From Mycogone perniciosa (lineage: Eukaryota; Ascomycota; Sordariomycetes; Hypocreales; Hypocreaceae): 64,000 bases of DNA. The notes under the pieces were generated by a model. That model searched no databases and was not told the origin of the DNA. It saw nothing but the letters and a program-made list of their open reading frames with translations. Positions 1 through 11,625 of this stretch are shown here, piece after piece; the first letter of the stretch is position 1; every line of letters begins with the position of its first letter. The translations under genes were made by a program, and so were the position numbers. Location of the stretch: the NCBI GenBank assembly GCA_025331125.1, contig JAOALB010000176.1:36989-100988 (forward strand), given 5' to 3'.

Positions 1-334
1 AGAAGGTGGTGGCGAGACAGACGATGTCACGAATGATATACAAGTATCCCTTCAAGGCAGAACGCTCGAAGCAGTGCTTGGGGATAGCATCGCGAATGTC
101 CTTGATGGTGAAGTCGGGTGGGGTGAATTCGTTGCCGTATGTGTCGAGCAAACGGCCATAGTTGGTGGACTTGGAGGCAGCGTTGACATCCACGGAAGAG
201 AGCGAGGAGAGAGATGTGGACGAAGCCGACTGTCTGGGCGAGTCTGACGGGGAGACAGCAGCAGATGACTCAGTTGAGCCAGCTTTGCGCCTCAGGACTT
301 GGCTGTCCTGCGCAGGTAGGGCAGACGACGGCAT
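1..334 (-). CDS. Oleate delta-12 fatty acid desaturase, N-terminal part (cut by window edge)
   Basis: The minus strand reads from an ATG at 334-332 without a stop to the window edge, giving 111 codons. After a Ser/Thr-rich, low-complexity start of about 60 residues comes YGNEFTPPDFTIKDIRDAIP and then KHCFERSALKGYLYIIRDI. This is the conserved N-terminal block of fungal membrane-bound delta-12 (oleoyl to linoleoyl) desaturases of the ER, just before the first transmembrane segments. The His-box regions that bind iron lie outside the window. The likely 5' leader (335-450) is C/T-rich on the coding strand. The fungal name odeA/FAD2 would fit, but delta-12 and the related omega-3 desaturases are not separable from the N-terminus alone with certainty. 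Confidence 0.85.
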   Translation of the reverse strand, partial: MPSSALPAQDSQVLRRKAGSTESSAAVSPSDSPRQSASSTSLSSLSSVDVNAASKSTNYGRLLDTYGNEFTPPDFTIKDIRDAIPKHCFERSALKGYLYIIRDIVCLATTF

Positions 335-2072
335 AGTTGCGGGAGGAGAGTGAAGTCCTTATCGGAGTTCTGGCCTAGACTGTCTTGCCTCTTATCTCTC
401 TAGGATGAGAGATCAGAAAGAGGTGAGGTGGTAGTAGATTAGAGAGAGGTCAACTCTCGTTTTGTCTGTGATGAACAGAACCGGGTACGTGATCCCGTTT
501 GCTGTGCGGAGAGGGGAGAAGGCCTCAGACAGGTGGGATTACGGAAAGAAAGAAAACCGAGGGACGAAACGTCTTGCGATCTTTCAACTGCCCCTGGTCT
601 CGGTAGTGGCAGACGGAATGGTGCGGTGTGCGGATGAATTTTGTTGGGGGTGGACAGGCAGTACTACGAGTATTAGGGCGTGGGGCTCACTGGGCCAAGC
701 AAATACGGCCCAGCAGTCTTATGTATGTATGGCATGTATGCACGGAGTACCATTAGTACGGAGTATGTGGTGTGGGAAACAAAAACTGGAGGGGGAACAA
801 TAATAACAGGGGCAGCAATGGACCAATTGGTATGGCAGCAATGGTAATAATGGTACCACTTGGCACATGGACGCTCGAGATCTAGATCGAGAGGAGTTGT
901 CGAGAAATCTTCAGCCCAGCAGGGGGTGGTGAAAAGAAGGGTCTCTATCGCACTTAAAAATGGCCATCTAGGACCTAGGCAAAGTAGTATCTACGCTTCC
1001 TGATGGATTACAATCGCCATTCCCGATAATATGCATCATAAGCATCTCATGTACTCCGTACCGACGACTTCCTTTGGATGAGATGCATGAGCTGCGTCAA
1101 AATTAGGGCAAACGGAAGGGAAAAACACGGAATAGGACCAACCACGGGCGCGCTAAATGGAGCCATGGTTGGGTGGCGTCTTGCCTGACAGACAGGCTGA
1201 TGAGCCTGACTCGACATGAGCAGCCAGGTGGCCATGTGAAACCGCTTGCTTGTGGTGTTGGTGTTGCAAACCTCCCTTTGGTGTGTGTTGTGATGATCAC
1301 GAGAGACGTGCAGTGCAAGTTCATCATGATTCATCTACGGAACAAGCGGGGAAAACATATGGATAAGAAGAAAAAAATAAGGGCAAAGAAACGAGAGCCG
1401 TATCCAATCAGACGCTCATGTTCACTAACACGGCATATGGAGCGCATATGGAGCGCATATGAAAAACTGTCAATCTGAACACGTATTGGACCGTCGTTCG
1501 CCAACAGCAGGTTTTGCACGCAGCTTGCTTGCATATCCAGCACGCCCACATGCAGATTTGGCCACGCCAAGGACTGGCTGAAGGAGGAAGATGCTGAAGA
1601 CGGAAAAGACATGTGAAGCCGAATCTGCTGAGGCCCTGATCCTCCCGTCACATAGTGCCTAGATACTAGGAGTGCTCGTATGCAGGAGTACTACTAGACT
1701 CGTAGTATCAGATGGCTAGTTATCTGATCATCTTCTCCATGCGCGCTAATATTATTCAGCAAGGAGACCTGCTGCTGCCGGCATCTGAAATGATGATTTG
1801 CTTGGAGTTTCGATGTCGAACACAGAGATATGGGCAAAGAGGCTTGACTGTCAACAAGCCACATCTCCTAGGAGTACGAATGGTCTCCAATCATCAGTGT
1901 TCTGTTGGGAAATTTGTTGGGCGACAGGACAGGGGCAAGCGGGTACGAAAAAAGCGGGACTGCAAAGGGCATCAAGACATCGATTCAGCTACTACTAATT
2001 CATTTTTAGTAGGTACGAAGTGTCTACAGAGTAGTATCAGTTGGGTGATTTCCTTAACGCCTAATTAAGTTG
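335..2072. other. Intergenic region upstream of the desaturase
   Basis: I see no supportable gene here. Short open frames on both strands lack recognisable protein character. A CCAAT sequence lies near 830, several A/T-rich patches occur, and TACTCCGTA-like words appear near 1050 and 2105. The first few hundred bases presumably hold the desaturase promoter. Confidence 0.5.
1433..1461. repeat. 11-bp tandem repeat
   Basis: The unit GCATATGGAGC is repeated about 2.6 times in direct order. It is non-coding as far as can be seen and contains the palindrome CATATG in every copy. Confidence 0.6.
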
Positions 2073-3529
2073 TCAAAGATGTCCGAAATCCAACACTACC
2101 ACGGAGTACTCGTACGGAGTATTATAACTACTACAATAAACTACCTCCAGGTGTACCACTGGCAGGAGTGCGATCAGATCGGGTATAATACTCCGTACTG
2201 CGGGTCCAGATATCGGCCATCTGGCGTAACCTTGACGCGCACAATCCAACACTCCTAAATCCCTTTGCATGTGACGGACGTCAAACTCGATGATGTGAGT
2301 GGAGTGCTGGTCTTCAATTCGTCGAGGCCGTCTGCGATTTTCGCGAGGGTAAATGGTTTGCTTGCTCTCAGCTTCGCCCTCCGTAAGACGTCCGATCGAG
2401 GGGAAAGGGATACGGCACTCTTTATCTCTACAGACACGGATATGTGACCGGGGGTCATTCATCGAGTCTGAGTCGGAGTCAACGGTGGTACCCATTAAGA
2501 TGAGATCGAGGTCGATGTCGGTTTCAAAGAAGCTGTAAATGGCCCAGACAGCACCAGCGTGGCCATGTCTGTTGGTTTCCAAGGACCACGGATCACCGCG
2601 TCCATGCCTTTGGTGCTCGTTTCCGCCCAGCTTGGGCCAGCAGCATCTCCACCATGATATTCAATGATTTGGGACCATCGGAATTCCTAAAGTTTCTTGT
2701 ACGGACCTCGTCAATAAACTCATCGACGGAGACAGGTTCTTGCAGCCTGGCAACCAATCGATCGGTCCATCCTGAGCACCAGGCATATTACCGTACCTTT
2801 GCTGTTTCTCCGCATCTGACCATTGTTTCTGCACCATCTGATTCATCTCGAAGGGGAGCCAGACAACTTCTCGGAAAACCACACGATTCTTCTCAGCCCA
2901 GGTCTCAGCCCAGGCGTGAAACTCTCGTTGTTCATCACTGAAGCGCTTGATCGGCTCTGAATCGGGGAGTAACAGTGACAGTTGGTCCATTGCATCGGCG
3001 TGTCTGATTGCCGGCCTGCTACTCATCTTAATTCTTCGTACCTTCATTGGTTTGTCTGCCACAATCTTCAATGTCGGTATCCGTCGTAATTACCATCACG
3101 CTGTTCTAGTCGCCATCACCATCACCAACGACATCGCCCTGAGCAACACGAGGACTTCGACGCCAATGTATATCTATTCAGACGTCCTCAATATTCCGTC
3201 TGGCTATGCCCTTGCAGAATGACGTCCAGAGACTCCTCCGATCTCGATGCTGGGAAGAAATGCTCGATATGCCATTGGGGCCAACCAACTTCCAGAAGTT
3301 CATTCAGTAGTATGCGAAAGTGGGCACACTCTGCATAGGGATATGCACGAGTCGGAACCTCATGTTGCCCCTCACGGCCGTGCCTGCGATACCCCCAAGA
3401 AGCACTGTTTTGGTGTTTTCTTAATACAAATCCTTCCGAATGAAGATTGAAGATGCCGCTGCATCTGGTCTTGTGCATTGCCTGGATTTTCTTTTCCAGT
3501 GAGTCTTCGTTCAATATTTCTCTTGACAA
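2073..3529 (-). pseudogene. Unrecognised coding-like block, probably decayed or multi-exon gene
   Basis: Three stretches on the minus strand have protein-like composition but lie in different frames. They are 3529-3188, 3071-2661 and 2582-2073. The middle one starts well at an ATG at 3026 (MSSRPAIRHADAMDQ) and includes DEQREFHAWAETWAEKNRVV. At about 2780 the plausible reading moves by one frame into VSVDEFIDEVRTRN, then reaches a stop near 2600. I found no intron of normal size that restores the frame: the only GT..AG pair at the shift is 25 bases. The family is not recognised. It could be a real multi-exon gene, a frameshifted relic, or in part chance. Confidence 0.25.
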
Positions 3530-4839
3530 TAAAGTTTCCTTGAACTAATATTATCCTTAGCTGCAGTCATTAGCTACCTGTGACCTATCGACACGTCCCT
3601 GACTGTCCCAGAATTCGTTAAGACCAGACCAAGAGAACCATGCGAGTGGACTTCTGTACTTCGTACACCAGGAGTATATTTTGTCTGTCCTGTCTATACC
3701 TTGCTCCCACAGCAAAATGATTCTCGAAATGGCTGGAATTCAATGCCATGCGAAGAAATGCTCGAAAGACCCATCTCTGTAGCGCGGCTGATGCATAAAC
3801 ACCAACTGGATAGGAGTCATCTATACGAAGTACTTCGTACATAGCAATGAGATACGAAGTACACGTGTGGAAATGAGAGTCATCCATACGAAGTAGTAAT
3901 AAGAGTAATTTGCGGTAATCGGTTAGCTCTACTCCGTAGCAATGCAACTGTTGGTCCCTATTATTTCATTGCCGCTTGCCGGGACCAAATCTTCAGCGGC
4001 CAAGCCCGAGCCCATTGGGCCAACCGTATGTAGATCGAGGGCGCTTCTTGTGCGGAAGTGCTCCGTGGCAGATATCGCCAATTTGTTGGAAACAGACTGC
4101 AAAGCGACAGCTAGACAAACTAGCCAGGTGAATTAGTGATCAATCATAATCCGAAGTTCCGCTTGGCTCAAGATCGGCAAAAAGACGCCGCAAAACAACA
4201 AGACCCAATATCATATCATCATCACAGTGGCATCAATAGTAACAGCAAGTTTTTACAAATCTCCAAGGGTCTTATTTAACGAAATAAACTATAGTCTCTC
4301 CGTAATAGACTTCCCTTTCGTCAGAGAATCTTGGGCTGTGTTATTAAGCATAAATGATGGGACTGCTTCGTACGGAGTACTACTACTGCCCCAGTCTCCG
4401 TACTCCGTACTGCTACTACTACCACAATGGCTATATTTATCTCCAGCCTCTGCTCCGTAAGCTTTAGGCTGAAACAAAAGCCTTTTATGGGCTTAAATTT
4501 GGTCCTTAGTAAGCCCGCCCTGTGACGCTTTATGATGTTCCTAATACAGGGGTGGCTTGTGAAATTGCGCCCTATAATATTCCGGATACTCTGCAGGAAG
4601 CAGTTAATACGAGTATATTTACTCCGTAATTCGATCTGCGCTACAGGATATTTTGGTGTTTGGCAAGAGAAAGAAACCATTTGCCTTTTCTGCCCACCTC
4701 ATCTAGTAGTGTACGCTCGTATTCGCCGAATATTTTGCGCCGGCATTTCATGATATCCGACATCTGGCACCTGAATACTACCCTGACTCTCAGAAGTCTG
4801 CGGGGAAAATTCCTCCCAAACACCATCCACCGTCTGCTC
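3530..4839. other. Intergenic region with repeated TACGGAGTA words
   Basis: No gene is supported. Around 4371-4410 the short words TACGGAGTAC and CTCCGTACTCCGTAC occur close together, and similar words recur at 3830-3900 (TACGAAGTA). The last few hundred bases would hold the promoter of the methyltransferase gene. Confidence 0.45.
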
Positions 4840-5968
4840 ATGGGCTCAGTTACGATCATGAACTCAGAACTAGCTCGCTATAATTTCTTACTTGGGCTGG
4901 CAACAGGATGCGCCTTAACGCTGTTCGCATTGTCCGTCTTGTTTGCCTTGACGTTTTGGAGTACGGATATCTATGACCTCAGCCAGTGGAAGCTGAACGT
5001 GAAGTTTCCGTTCAAAACGATGTGGATGAATCTAGGTTACTGGCATGTCAACCCATCCCGATTCTATCACTGAGTGTTCTCAAACATGGACCTAACTGAG
5101 GTGATTCAGGAGAGCACCAGACGGCAAGCCAATTCAGCACTTTGAGGAGGCGTGTGCCACCCTCTTGCGCGAGGTTCTATCTACAGCTGGAATACTGGGC
5201 AAAGAGACCGCCTCAGGAGATGAGTCCATTGCCGTTCTCGATGTGGGATTCGGCTGCGGAGACCAGACTCGTGCAATGGCCCATCTCGTTAATGATGGAA
5301 TCCTCAGCGGCATATCATATGTTGGCCTGACCTTGAACGAGTCCCAGGCCGAAGTAGCGACCGAAAGCCTTGATCACGAAATCTTCAAATTAAAACCACG
5401 AGCGGCAAACCTCAACCCGGGATCATTCAAGCTTCTCTGCGCTAATGCCGCACAACCTCATTCCTGGAGTCCCTTTGTGAGAGATATGGTAGAGGATCTG
5501 ACAAGGACTGGGCGCACTGAAAAGTGGCTTCTGGCACTTGACTGCCTTTACCACTTCTCACCATCAAGACAGTCAATTTTTGAGTATGCCGCACAGGTGC
5601 TTGGAGCCCAACTCATGGCATTTGACTTGGTACTCAACAGTGAAGCCACCTCAACGAATAAGCTGGCTGCGAAGGCGATCGGGCTATTAATGAAGTGCCC
5701 ACTGAATACCTTTCTCACAGAAGAGCAATATCGAGACCAGCTGGTTGCGTCAGGCTACGACCAGCACAGCATCGTCGTTCGAGATGTTTCGCAGGATGTG
5801 TTCCCGGGGCTCCTGGACTTTCTCGATCAACAAGGAGGTCATCTCAGACGGTATGGGATATCACTCGGTGGACTGGGTACTGCAAAGAAACTGTTTCAGT
5901 GGTTTCATAAATCTGGTGTCATTAAGGCTGTAATTATTGTGGCTCGTACAAAAGGAACAGTGAGCTAA
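4840..5968 (+). CDS. Class I SAM-dependent methyltransferase with N-terminal membrane anchor
   Basis: Two exons can be read. The first starts at the ATG at 4840 (or 4858). It encodes one hydrophobic segment (FLLGLATGCALTLFALSVLF), followed by a Trp-rich stretch ending MWMNLGYW. The second, open from about 5111, reads DGKPIQHFEEACATLLREV and then the SAM-binding motif VLDVGFGCGDQTRAMA, a class I Rossmann-fold motif I. A further conserved block is LALDCLYHFSPSR. The splice junction between 5046 and 5110 could not be resolved in phase with a canonical site, so a small indel is possible. The short form ends at 5968. Alternatively a good 59-base intron (5960-6018) removes that stop and adds 77 codons' worth of frame ending at 6249. 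The substrate is unknown; the anchor suggests an ER or other membrane location. Confidence 0.7.
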
Positions 5969-6249
5969 TTATTAACCCTACTGGACATTTCCGGATGAAT
6001 TGTTCTTTGGTTCTCTAGGTACACGAGAGGACAGATAAGAGGGATGGTCTTTATGGGTTTATCCACGAGAAGATGGAACAGGCCGAGGGTCACTTGGGTG
6101 AGTATCTATCCCTTGATGGGGTCATGAATCTATGGGTAAATGAAATCATCCACTCTAAACGCGATCACACAGATCATCGCTACCCCGAGTATGAGATTCT
6201 AATCGTATTCGTATTTCAGGGTAAGCAGCCACACCTGCCGCCCGTCTGA

Positions 6250-7637
6250 AGACCGCGCGAAGGAATCGCTCCGTATTTCGTGCGGGTGTTGCCGATGAAC
6301 TCCGTGTCGCTCTGTGCACGGAGAGCGCGCCCCTGTACTCCGTACGAAGTGGCTTGTCGAGATCTTTGCTTGACTCGCATGATTGTTACCATAGAACTGC
6401 AAAGCGACAGATGTGTCCCTTGAATTAATCTGGAGATATCCCAGATACATTCCATGCACCTTCGCAATGTTGATCCCTTCGCCCAGAGTCACAGCTCTGT
6501 CCTCCAGATTCGTCCCAACGCCTCTGATCAGGCGGCAAACACACTTTAGGGACAGTCATCTGTTTGCTTCTTTGCCGGGTGTATTTTTCATTATCATCAA
6601 ATAGTCACTACCCGGGCGAAGCCGAGAGTGAAGGAGTCAAAGAGGAACACCAATACACCGTCATCTGCGGCAGCCACAAGGTCAAGGTAGTGAACCGAAG
6701 AGGGGTCAATGACGCCGACCTCATCGTGTTCAGCACAGATTCGCTCTCTCATGCGTGAATAATGGTTGTGAAGCATTGTCCGCTATCAACCTTCACACAA
6801 ACAAAACACTGTACAATACTCTGCAGAGCAGGTAGCCGCTGCTGGTGTGTTCTGCACCACTTCGGATTTCGTATTTCGCGGTGATGAATGCAGACCCTTG
6901 CCACAACTGAATGAACATAACATGATGTTTTAACGAGTATCAACGTTTGTTGGAAGAGACAAGTCCAGTGAAGTGTCCTCACCGATAATGGAATAGAGGC
7001 GCAAATTATATCCGCGTCGGGACAAGTTTATCTTTTGTCATGGAGGCTAGGTACGCTGTGTCCAGAATGGTGAGACTAATGGACACCGGTGATAGGCTCG
7101 GCACCAATGCCCATAACGGAGAGACGGAGATGGATAGCGCGGTGGATCCGGAGACGGGAGATGCTCCGTGTGGTGTCCGGTTTAATTCGAGTCGCTCTGT
7201 AGCTGACATCGGGGTCAGGATTTTAGATTGACTGCCCAACAACGCGACAGTCTTGCATCTGAAGCCACAGGGAGATACTGTAATGGTATTAACCTTACAT
7301 AAGACGTGCTGGTTGGTATGTACATTACAACACTGTTTTCCTGCCTCCGTACCACATGTGGTATGTGCCCCCAATAATAATAGAACAACTCAGACTCCGT
7401 ACCTATAAATGATTCGCCAAACTCATATGCGTTATCCTGATGCCGCCCCGGACACTCCATCTGATCCTATGCTCCCGTTTGTTGGTTCTCCTGGAACCAA
7501 CGTTTGAGCATGAGTTGAAAAGGGAAAACGTCGCCAGCGTCTTCAATATGCTCTCAATGATACACCCCCATCAACACCGAGGGTCAAGAGGGAGAAAAAA
7601 AAACCGGAAAAAAAACTCCACAGCCCTGGCCTCCAGG
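6250..7637. other. Intergenic region, no supported gene
   Basis: Short open frames exist on both strands, for example 6564-6758 plus and 7374-7006 minus. None resembles a known family or continues across plausible introns. A TACTCCGTACGAAGT word lies near 6335. Confidence 0.4.
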
Positions 7638-8732
7638 TCACACTGGAGAGCCTTCAGTCACACTGGACTTCCTTCTCCTTGTCGGGGACCAGCTATTCCT
7701 TGCCGACATTCCGCCTAGGAAGCGACATCTTCGGCGAAGAGCCGGCCGCCTTCGCGATGCTGAGCAGAGATACAGCAATCCGAATATCAGTGTGAGAGCG
7801 GCAAAAAGTATGCCCAGGTATAACCTGTAGTGGTCTCCAATCATGAGGAACATGGCGGCATCCCAACCATGCCAGCTACTTGCGCCGCCATGTACAAATA
7901 TGGGAGTGGTGACTTTGCCCCGAAGCATGTGAGGCGCCATATCGCCATGTTCGTCGGCGAGAATGAAGACGTCCTCGTCCTGGAGGCCAGCAATGAGGTC
8001 TCGCATATATACCATCCATTCGTTGGAGAAGAACATGCATCCAGTGCTCAGCATGTTTTCGACGTACGGGATGCGCATGGGCAGGCGCCAGTGCAGGTCG
8101 TGGCTGGGGACGGCGTTTAGAATCTGGGCCAGGAAGGGGTGACTAGGTTGCGCGGCGATGAAGGCATTGTTTACTCCCGCAGGATGCGCACCAGGAGAGA
8201 CGAAGGGAAGACGGACGAGAGGCGTTGAGTCGAGAGTTATGCGGCAGGTTACGTCAAGGTCGAGATAAACGCCGCCGTCCTTATGAAGAAGGGCATAGCG
8301 CAGGATGTTGGCTCTCTGGATGTTCTGAGCATAGCCGACGTAGTGAGGGAGGATTTCGGGGTAGTTGTCGGAGATGAAAGCGGTGGCATTGTCGTCGGTC
8401 CAGAGCTGATGTTTCCAGTCTGGATGGAGTGATGTGCAGCTCTGGATGGCAGTCTGGTGCTTTTCGAGGCTGGCGTTTCCAAGAGCAATCTGGTTGATGA
8501 TCTTGGGCACTATGGGTGGTCGTGACAGTGATGATGATATTGAAGACAAGTCTGAGGCACCATTGTGATATTCTGGGTATCGGTAAAGGATGTTTGGATG
8601 TCGTTGTAGGAGAGGGTAGAAGGTGCTGTATGTTAGGGCAACTTCACTGAGCTCGTGGATATGGCGACGGAAGAGGATGATGATCCAAAGAGCAGCGACT
8701 ATGCACAGCGCAACGATATTTCGCGTGCGCAT
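7638..8732 (-). CDS. GT32 family glycosyltransferase (Och1/Sur1-like mannosyltransferase)
   Basis: This is an intronless frame of 364 residues. An N-terminal signal anchor (NIVALCIVAALWIIILF) indicates a type II Golgi membrane protein. The catalytic domain shows PPIVPKIINQIALG near the start, then the Gly-rich DXD region GGVYLDLDVT, with Asp residues that in this family bind the metal and nucleotide sugar. PYVENMLSTGCMFFSNEWM and HGGASSWHGWD follow. A second hydrophobic segment (YLGILFAALTLIFGLLYLC) lies near the C-terminus, followed by a basic Arg-rich tail. This two-membrane-segment layout fits the fungal mannosyl-inositol-phosphorylceramide synthase (Sur1/Csg1-like) branch better than Och1. 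The exact acceptor is inferred only. Confidence 0.85.
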   Translation of the reverse strand: MRTRNIVALCIVAALWIIILFRRHIHELSEVALTYSTFYPLLQRHPNILYRYPEYHNGASDLSSISSSLSRPPIVPKIINQIALGNASLEKHQTAIQSCTSLHPDWKHQLWTDDNATAFISDNYPEILPHYVGYAQNIQRANILRYALLHKDGGVYLDLDVTCRITLDSTPLVRLPFVSPGAHPAGVNNAFIAAQPSHPFLAQILNAVPSHDLHWRLPMRIPYVENMLSTGCMFFSNEWMVYMRDLIAGLQDEDVFILADEHGDMAPHMLRGKVTTPIFVHGGASSWHGWDAAMFLMIGDHYRLYLGILFAALTLIFGLLYLCSASRRRPALRRRCRFLGGMSARNSWSPTRRRKSSVTEGSPV

Positions 8733-8784
8733 TATGGGCAGCTAGCAGGTAGGTATGATATGATATGATATGGATGGCACGACA

Positions 8785-8848
8785 AAGAAGGAGAGACAGA
8801 GGGGGGAGGGAGAGAGGGGGGAGAGAGGGGGGAGAGAGAGGGGGAGAA
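8785..8848. repeat. Purine-rich (GA/GGGGAG) tract in GT32 promoter
   Basis: About 64 bases contain almost only G and A on the plus strand, so the strand coding for the GT32 gene carries a pyrimidine tract 50-115 bases upstream of its start. C/T-rich leaders are common near transcription starts of filamentous fungi. The tract is also a likely length-variable microsatellite. Confidence 0.7.
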
Positions 8849-10318
8849 TAGATTAAGTTGCTTGAGGGCAGAAATGTTAAGTTAAGGGATGCAGGTAAGA
8901 TAGTAATAGTATGCATGGATGGATGAAGATCATCTTGTTGGATCATCACTGATAGGCAGGAGAATATACATAGAAGAGGGAGCCACGGAGACACGGGGGC
9001 ACGGGGAAACCGCCCTCACTGCCCTCCCCTTTCACCCGTATGTTTAGATGGGGATCACCACAGTTCTTTTCTTGGCTTTTTCTCACATGTCTTGTCGCTG
9101 GGGCAAGCAAAGGCGTGTAAGTAAGGTGTGAATAATTTTGCTTGTTTGCCCAGACTTAAAGAGACCCGGAGTACACACGCGGTACCTCTTGCGTCTCAGA
9201 CACACAGTAGTCCACTGCCTAAATGCTCCATATCTGCAGAGGATAAACATGTACTCGTACTTGTTGCTGATCAAGGCCCATTTCTCGCAGTATCCCAAGC
9301 CCTTGGCACATGTCGCCAAGTGCCGCGTTCCAGCGTGGCTGGTGGTGATGACGTATAAATCACAAAATAAAATGTACAACAAAACTCATCCCTGTTGAAA
9401 CTTGTAAGCTGCTGCACCTAGTGCGGTAGGGCGGCACAGACGGCATTGGTGATTGGCTGAAGGAAATGGCTCTGGATATGGCCAACGGAGAGATCGGAAT
9501 CGAAGAGGTCAGTGCAAAGCGCGTTGAAGAGGGAAATCGGATTTCGGAGGATGGAAAATGGCATATTCTCCGTACCTTGCCCCTGTCAACCAACAGACAG
9601 CCCTTGGATCGGATGTGGCTGTTATTTTTGGCATTTTGACGAATTTTGGAATCCAGTGTCTCACTCAACCTGGAGTTACCACTCAGTTTAGTGATGCAGA
9701 CGCCCAAAGTATAAAAGATCTGTATGATAACACATTTCTTTTATTTGAACAAAGCAACATTCTCTAATAACACCTCATTGTGCGTTCAACGTTGGTGCTA
9801 TGTACTACTAGTCTGTATGCATGTACGGACTACTTCGTACTACCTTATCTACTATCTACTGCGCGGATCGATACGCGCAAATCTACGAAGTACTCCGTAC
9901 TCCGTAACTACTAGGCCCTGAATTAAGTACAATACTACTCCGTACCCTAAAGGCGATTAACTTGAAACAGGAGAATTGATGACATTGTACGGAGTAATAA
10001 TGGCTGATTGTATCAGAGCTAAAAAAAAATAAAAGAAAAAAACGCAACGTGGCTGTGGCTCTGTTGCCAAGACTTTTTTAGTGCCCCGTGCTTCCCGGGA
10101 CTCAGTCCAACTCACTCCTTCCCTTTTGCTTCTCAAAGTCGCGAGTACCGAGCAAGTATCATGTATTCTGCACGAGTTACGTCACGCAGCCAATTGTGCA
10201 TTTCAGGTCACCTGACCACTCTTCTCGGCGAGACTGTCTGTTGGTCTCGCGATATCTTGGCCAGAAGATCATACGATGGCTTGTTGGCAGGTTTCTGAGG
10301 CGCCAGAAGGGCCTCGCG
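8849..10318. other. Intergenic region with a short coding-like island
   Basis: No complete gene is seen. At 9431-9640 on the plus strand, directly after a TAG that could be an acceptor, the frame GIGDWLKEMALDMANGEIGI continues as EEVSAKRVEEGNRISEDGKW, which looks protein-like but is isolated. Clustered TACGAAGTACTCCGTACTCCGTA words occur at 9884-9907. An A-rich run lies near 10021. Confidence 0.35.
9884..9907. repeat. Clustered TACGAAGTA / TACTCCGTA words
   Basis: The words TACGAAGTA, TACTCCGTA and ACTCCGTAA overlap in direct succession in intergenic DNA. The same words recur in many other intergenic places of this window, e.g. 4371-4410, 23457-23480 and 35503-35539. Confidence 0.6.
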
Positions 10319-11454
10319 ATGGCACCATCTTGTCTCTCTCCCCTGCAGACTCGCCGCTCTAGAAGAGTTGTCACTGTCCTGCTTGCCTTGGCTCTCTCCG
10401 TTGCCTCCATCATTCTTCTCATCACTCACTTCGACCCAGGTTTGCCGGTCATTGGACGGGCCAAACAACCACCAGGTGCCCCAGCACCAGAGCCCAAGAA
10501 CCCTCTGTGTAGCAGTAATCGCGGAGATCATAACTCTACGCGGCCTATAGCATCATGGCGGGCGACAGCCGAGTCCAAATATGGGGGCCTCATGGAGGAG
10601 AAGTTCACGTATGTTTCCCCCAGATGAAGCATGGAATTGCAGACTGATGAAACCCGATCTACAGAATTGCCATGTCTACGTTCCATCGCCCAAAGGAGCT
10701 TGAGCGTACTCTCCACACACTCTTATCCACCAAGATTCCGTCCCTTCTTGAAATCGTCGTGTTATGGAACAATTTCGACGAAAAGGAACCAGATGGCTTC
10801 ATCTCCGAGCATGGCGTCGCTGTCAGGTACCGAAAACCCCCCCGCGACAGTCTCAATGAGAAGCTGTGGCCAGACCCCGAGTACCGCACCAAGGCCATTC
10901 TGCTCTCCGACGACGACGTGTTTTATCGCCCCGAAGATCTGGAGTTCGTCTTCCAGATATGGCGGAAATTCGGCCAGGATAGAATGACTGGTGCCCTTGC
11001 CCGCTGTGCCTCACTCGCCCCAACAGGCGAGTGGAATTACAACTTCTGCTCCCAGAGAGAGCATCAGGATGTCTACTCTATGGTCCTGACCAACCTCGCA
11101 TTCACGCACATGGCCTTCCTCGATTACTATTTCTCCGACGATCCGGCAGTAACCATGATCCGCGAATACGTGGACAGTGCCTTCAACTGCGAGGATATTG
11201 CCCTCAACTTCGTCGCTTCGACGCTTACAGGCTCAGGACCTCTGCTCGTCCGTGGACGCCATCAGTACGTCAACCTGGACCCCACAGGCGGCATCAGCAG
11301 AAAACCAGGCCACATGGAAGCCCGGAGCAAGTGCTTAAACGTTTTTGCCGATGCATTTAAATGCATGCCCTTGGTCAATGAGACGGGACGGATAGAGCAC
11401 GGCGTGAGGCATAATGTGTGGTATAAATCGCTTTGGGACGTGATACACGGATAA
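10319..11454 (+). CDS. GT64 (exostosin-like) glycosyltransferase
   Basis: Two exons (10319-10608 and 10665-11454) join across a 56-base intron to give 359 residues. The ATG at 10319 opens a type II signal anchor (RRVVTVLLALALSVASIILL) and a Pro-rich stem. The catalytic domain begins IAMSTFHRPKELERTLHTLL and contains VVLWNN, the metal-binding triple Asp in LLSDDDVFYRPEDLEF, FCSQREHQDVYSMVLTNLAF and the late NCEDIALNFVAS block. This order is characteristic of the GT64 domain that in animals forms the C-terminal half of exostosins. Fungal members are Golgi proteins whose products are poorly defined. The gene follows a region without genes and is convergent with the small gene at 11626-12108. Confidence 0.85.
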
Positions 11455-11625
11455 TGATTCGCTCGGGCAGCGTAAATCCCATTTAATGATAATCTAATGC
11501 ACAACACCTAAGAACCTCCCTTTCAGGCGCATCTGTGATTACAAGCCCTCACTATTCAATTGCTGTCAGTGTCAGTCAAGTCACTTCAAGTCAATCACCC
11601 GAGATACCAAGGAAAGAGGAAGTTC

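Noticed and set aside
462..803. 113-codon plus-strand frame upstream of the desaturase
   Set aside because: Composition is not protein-like and it lies where the desaturase promoter and leader are expected.
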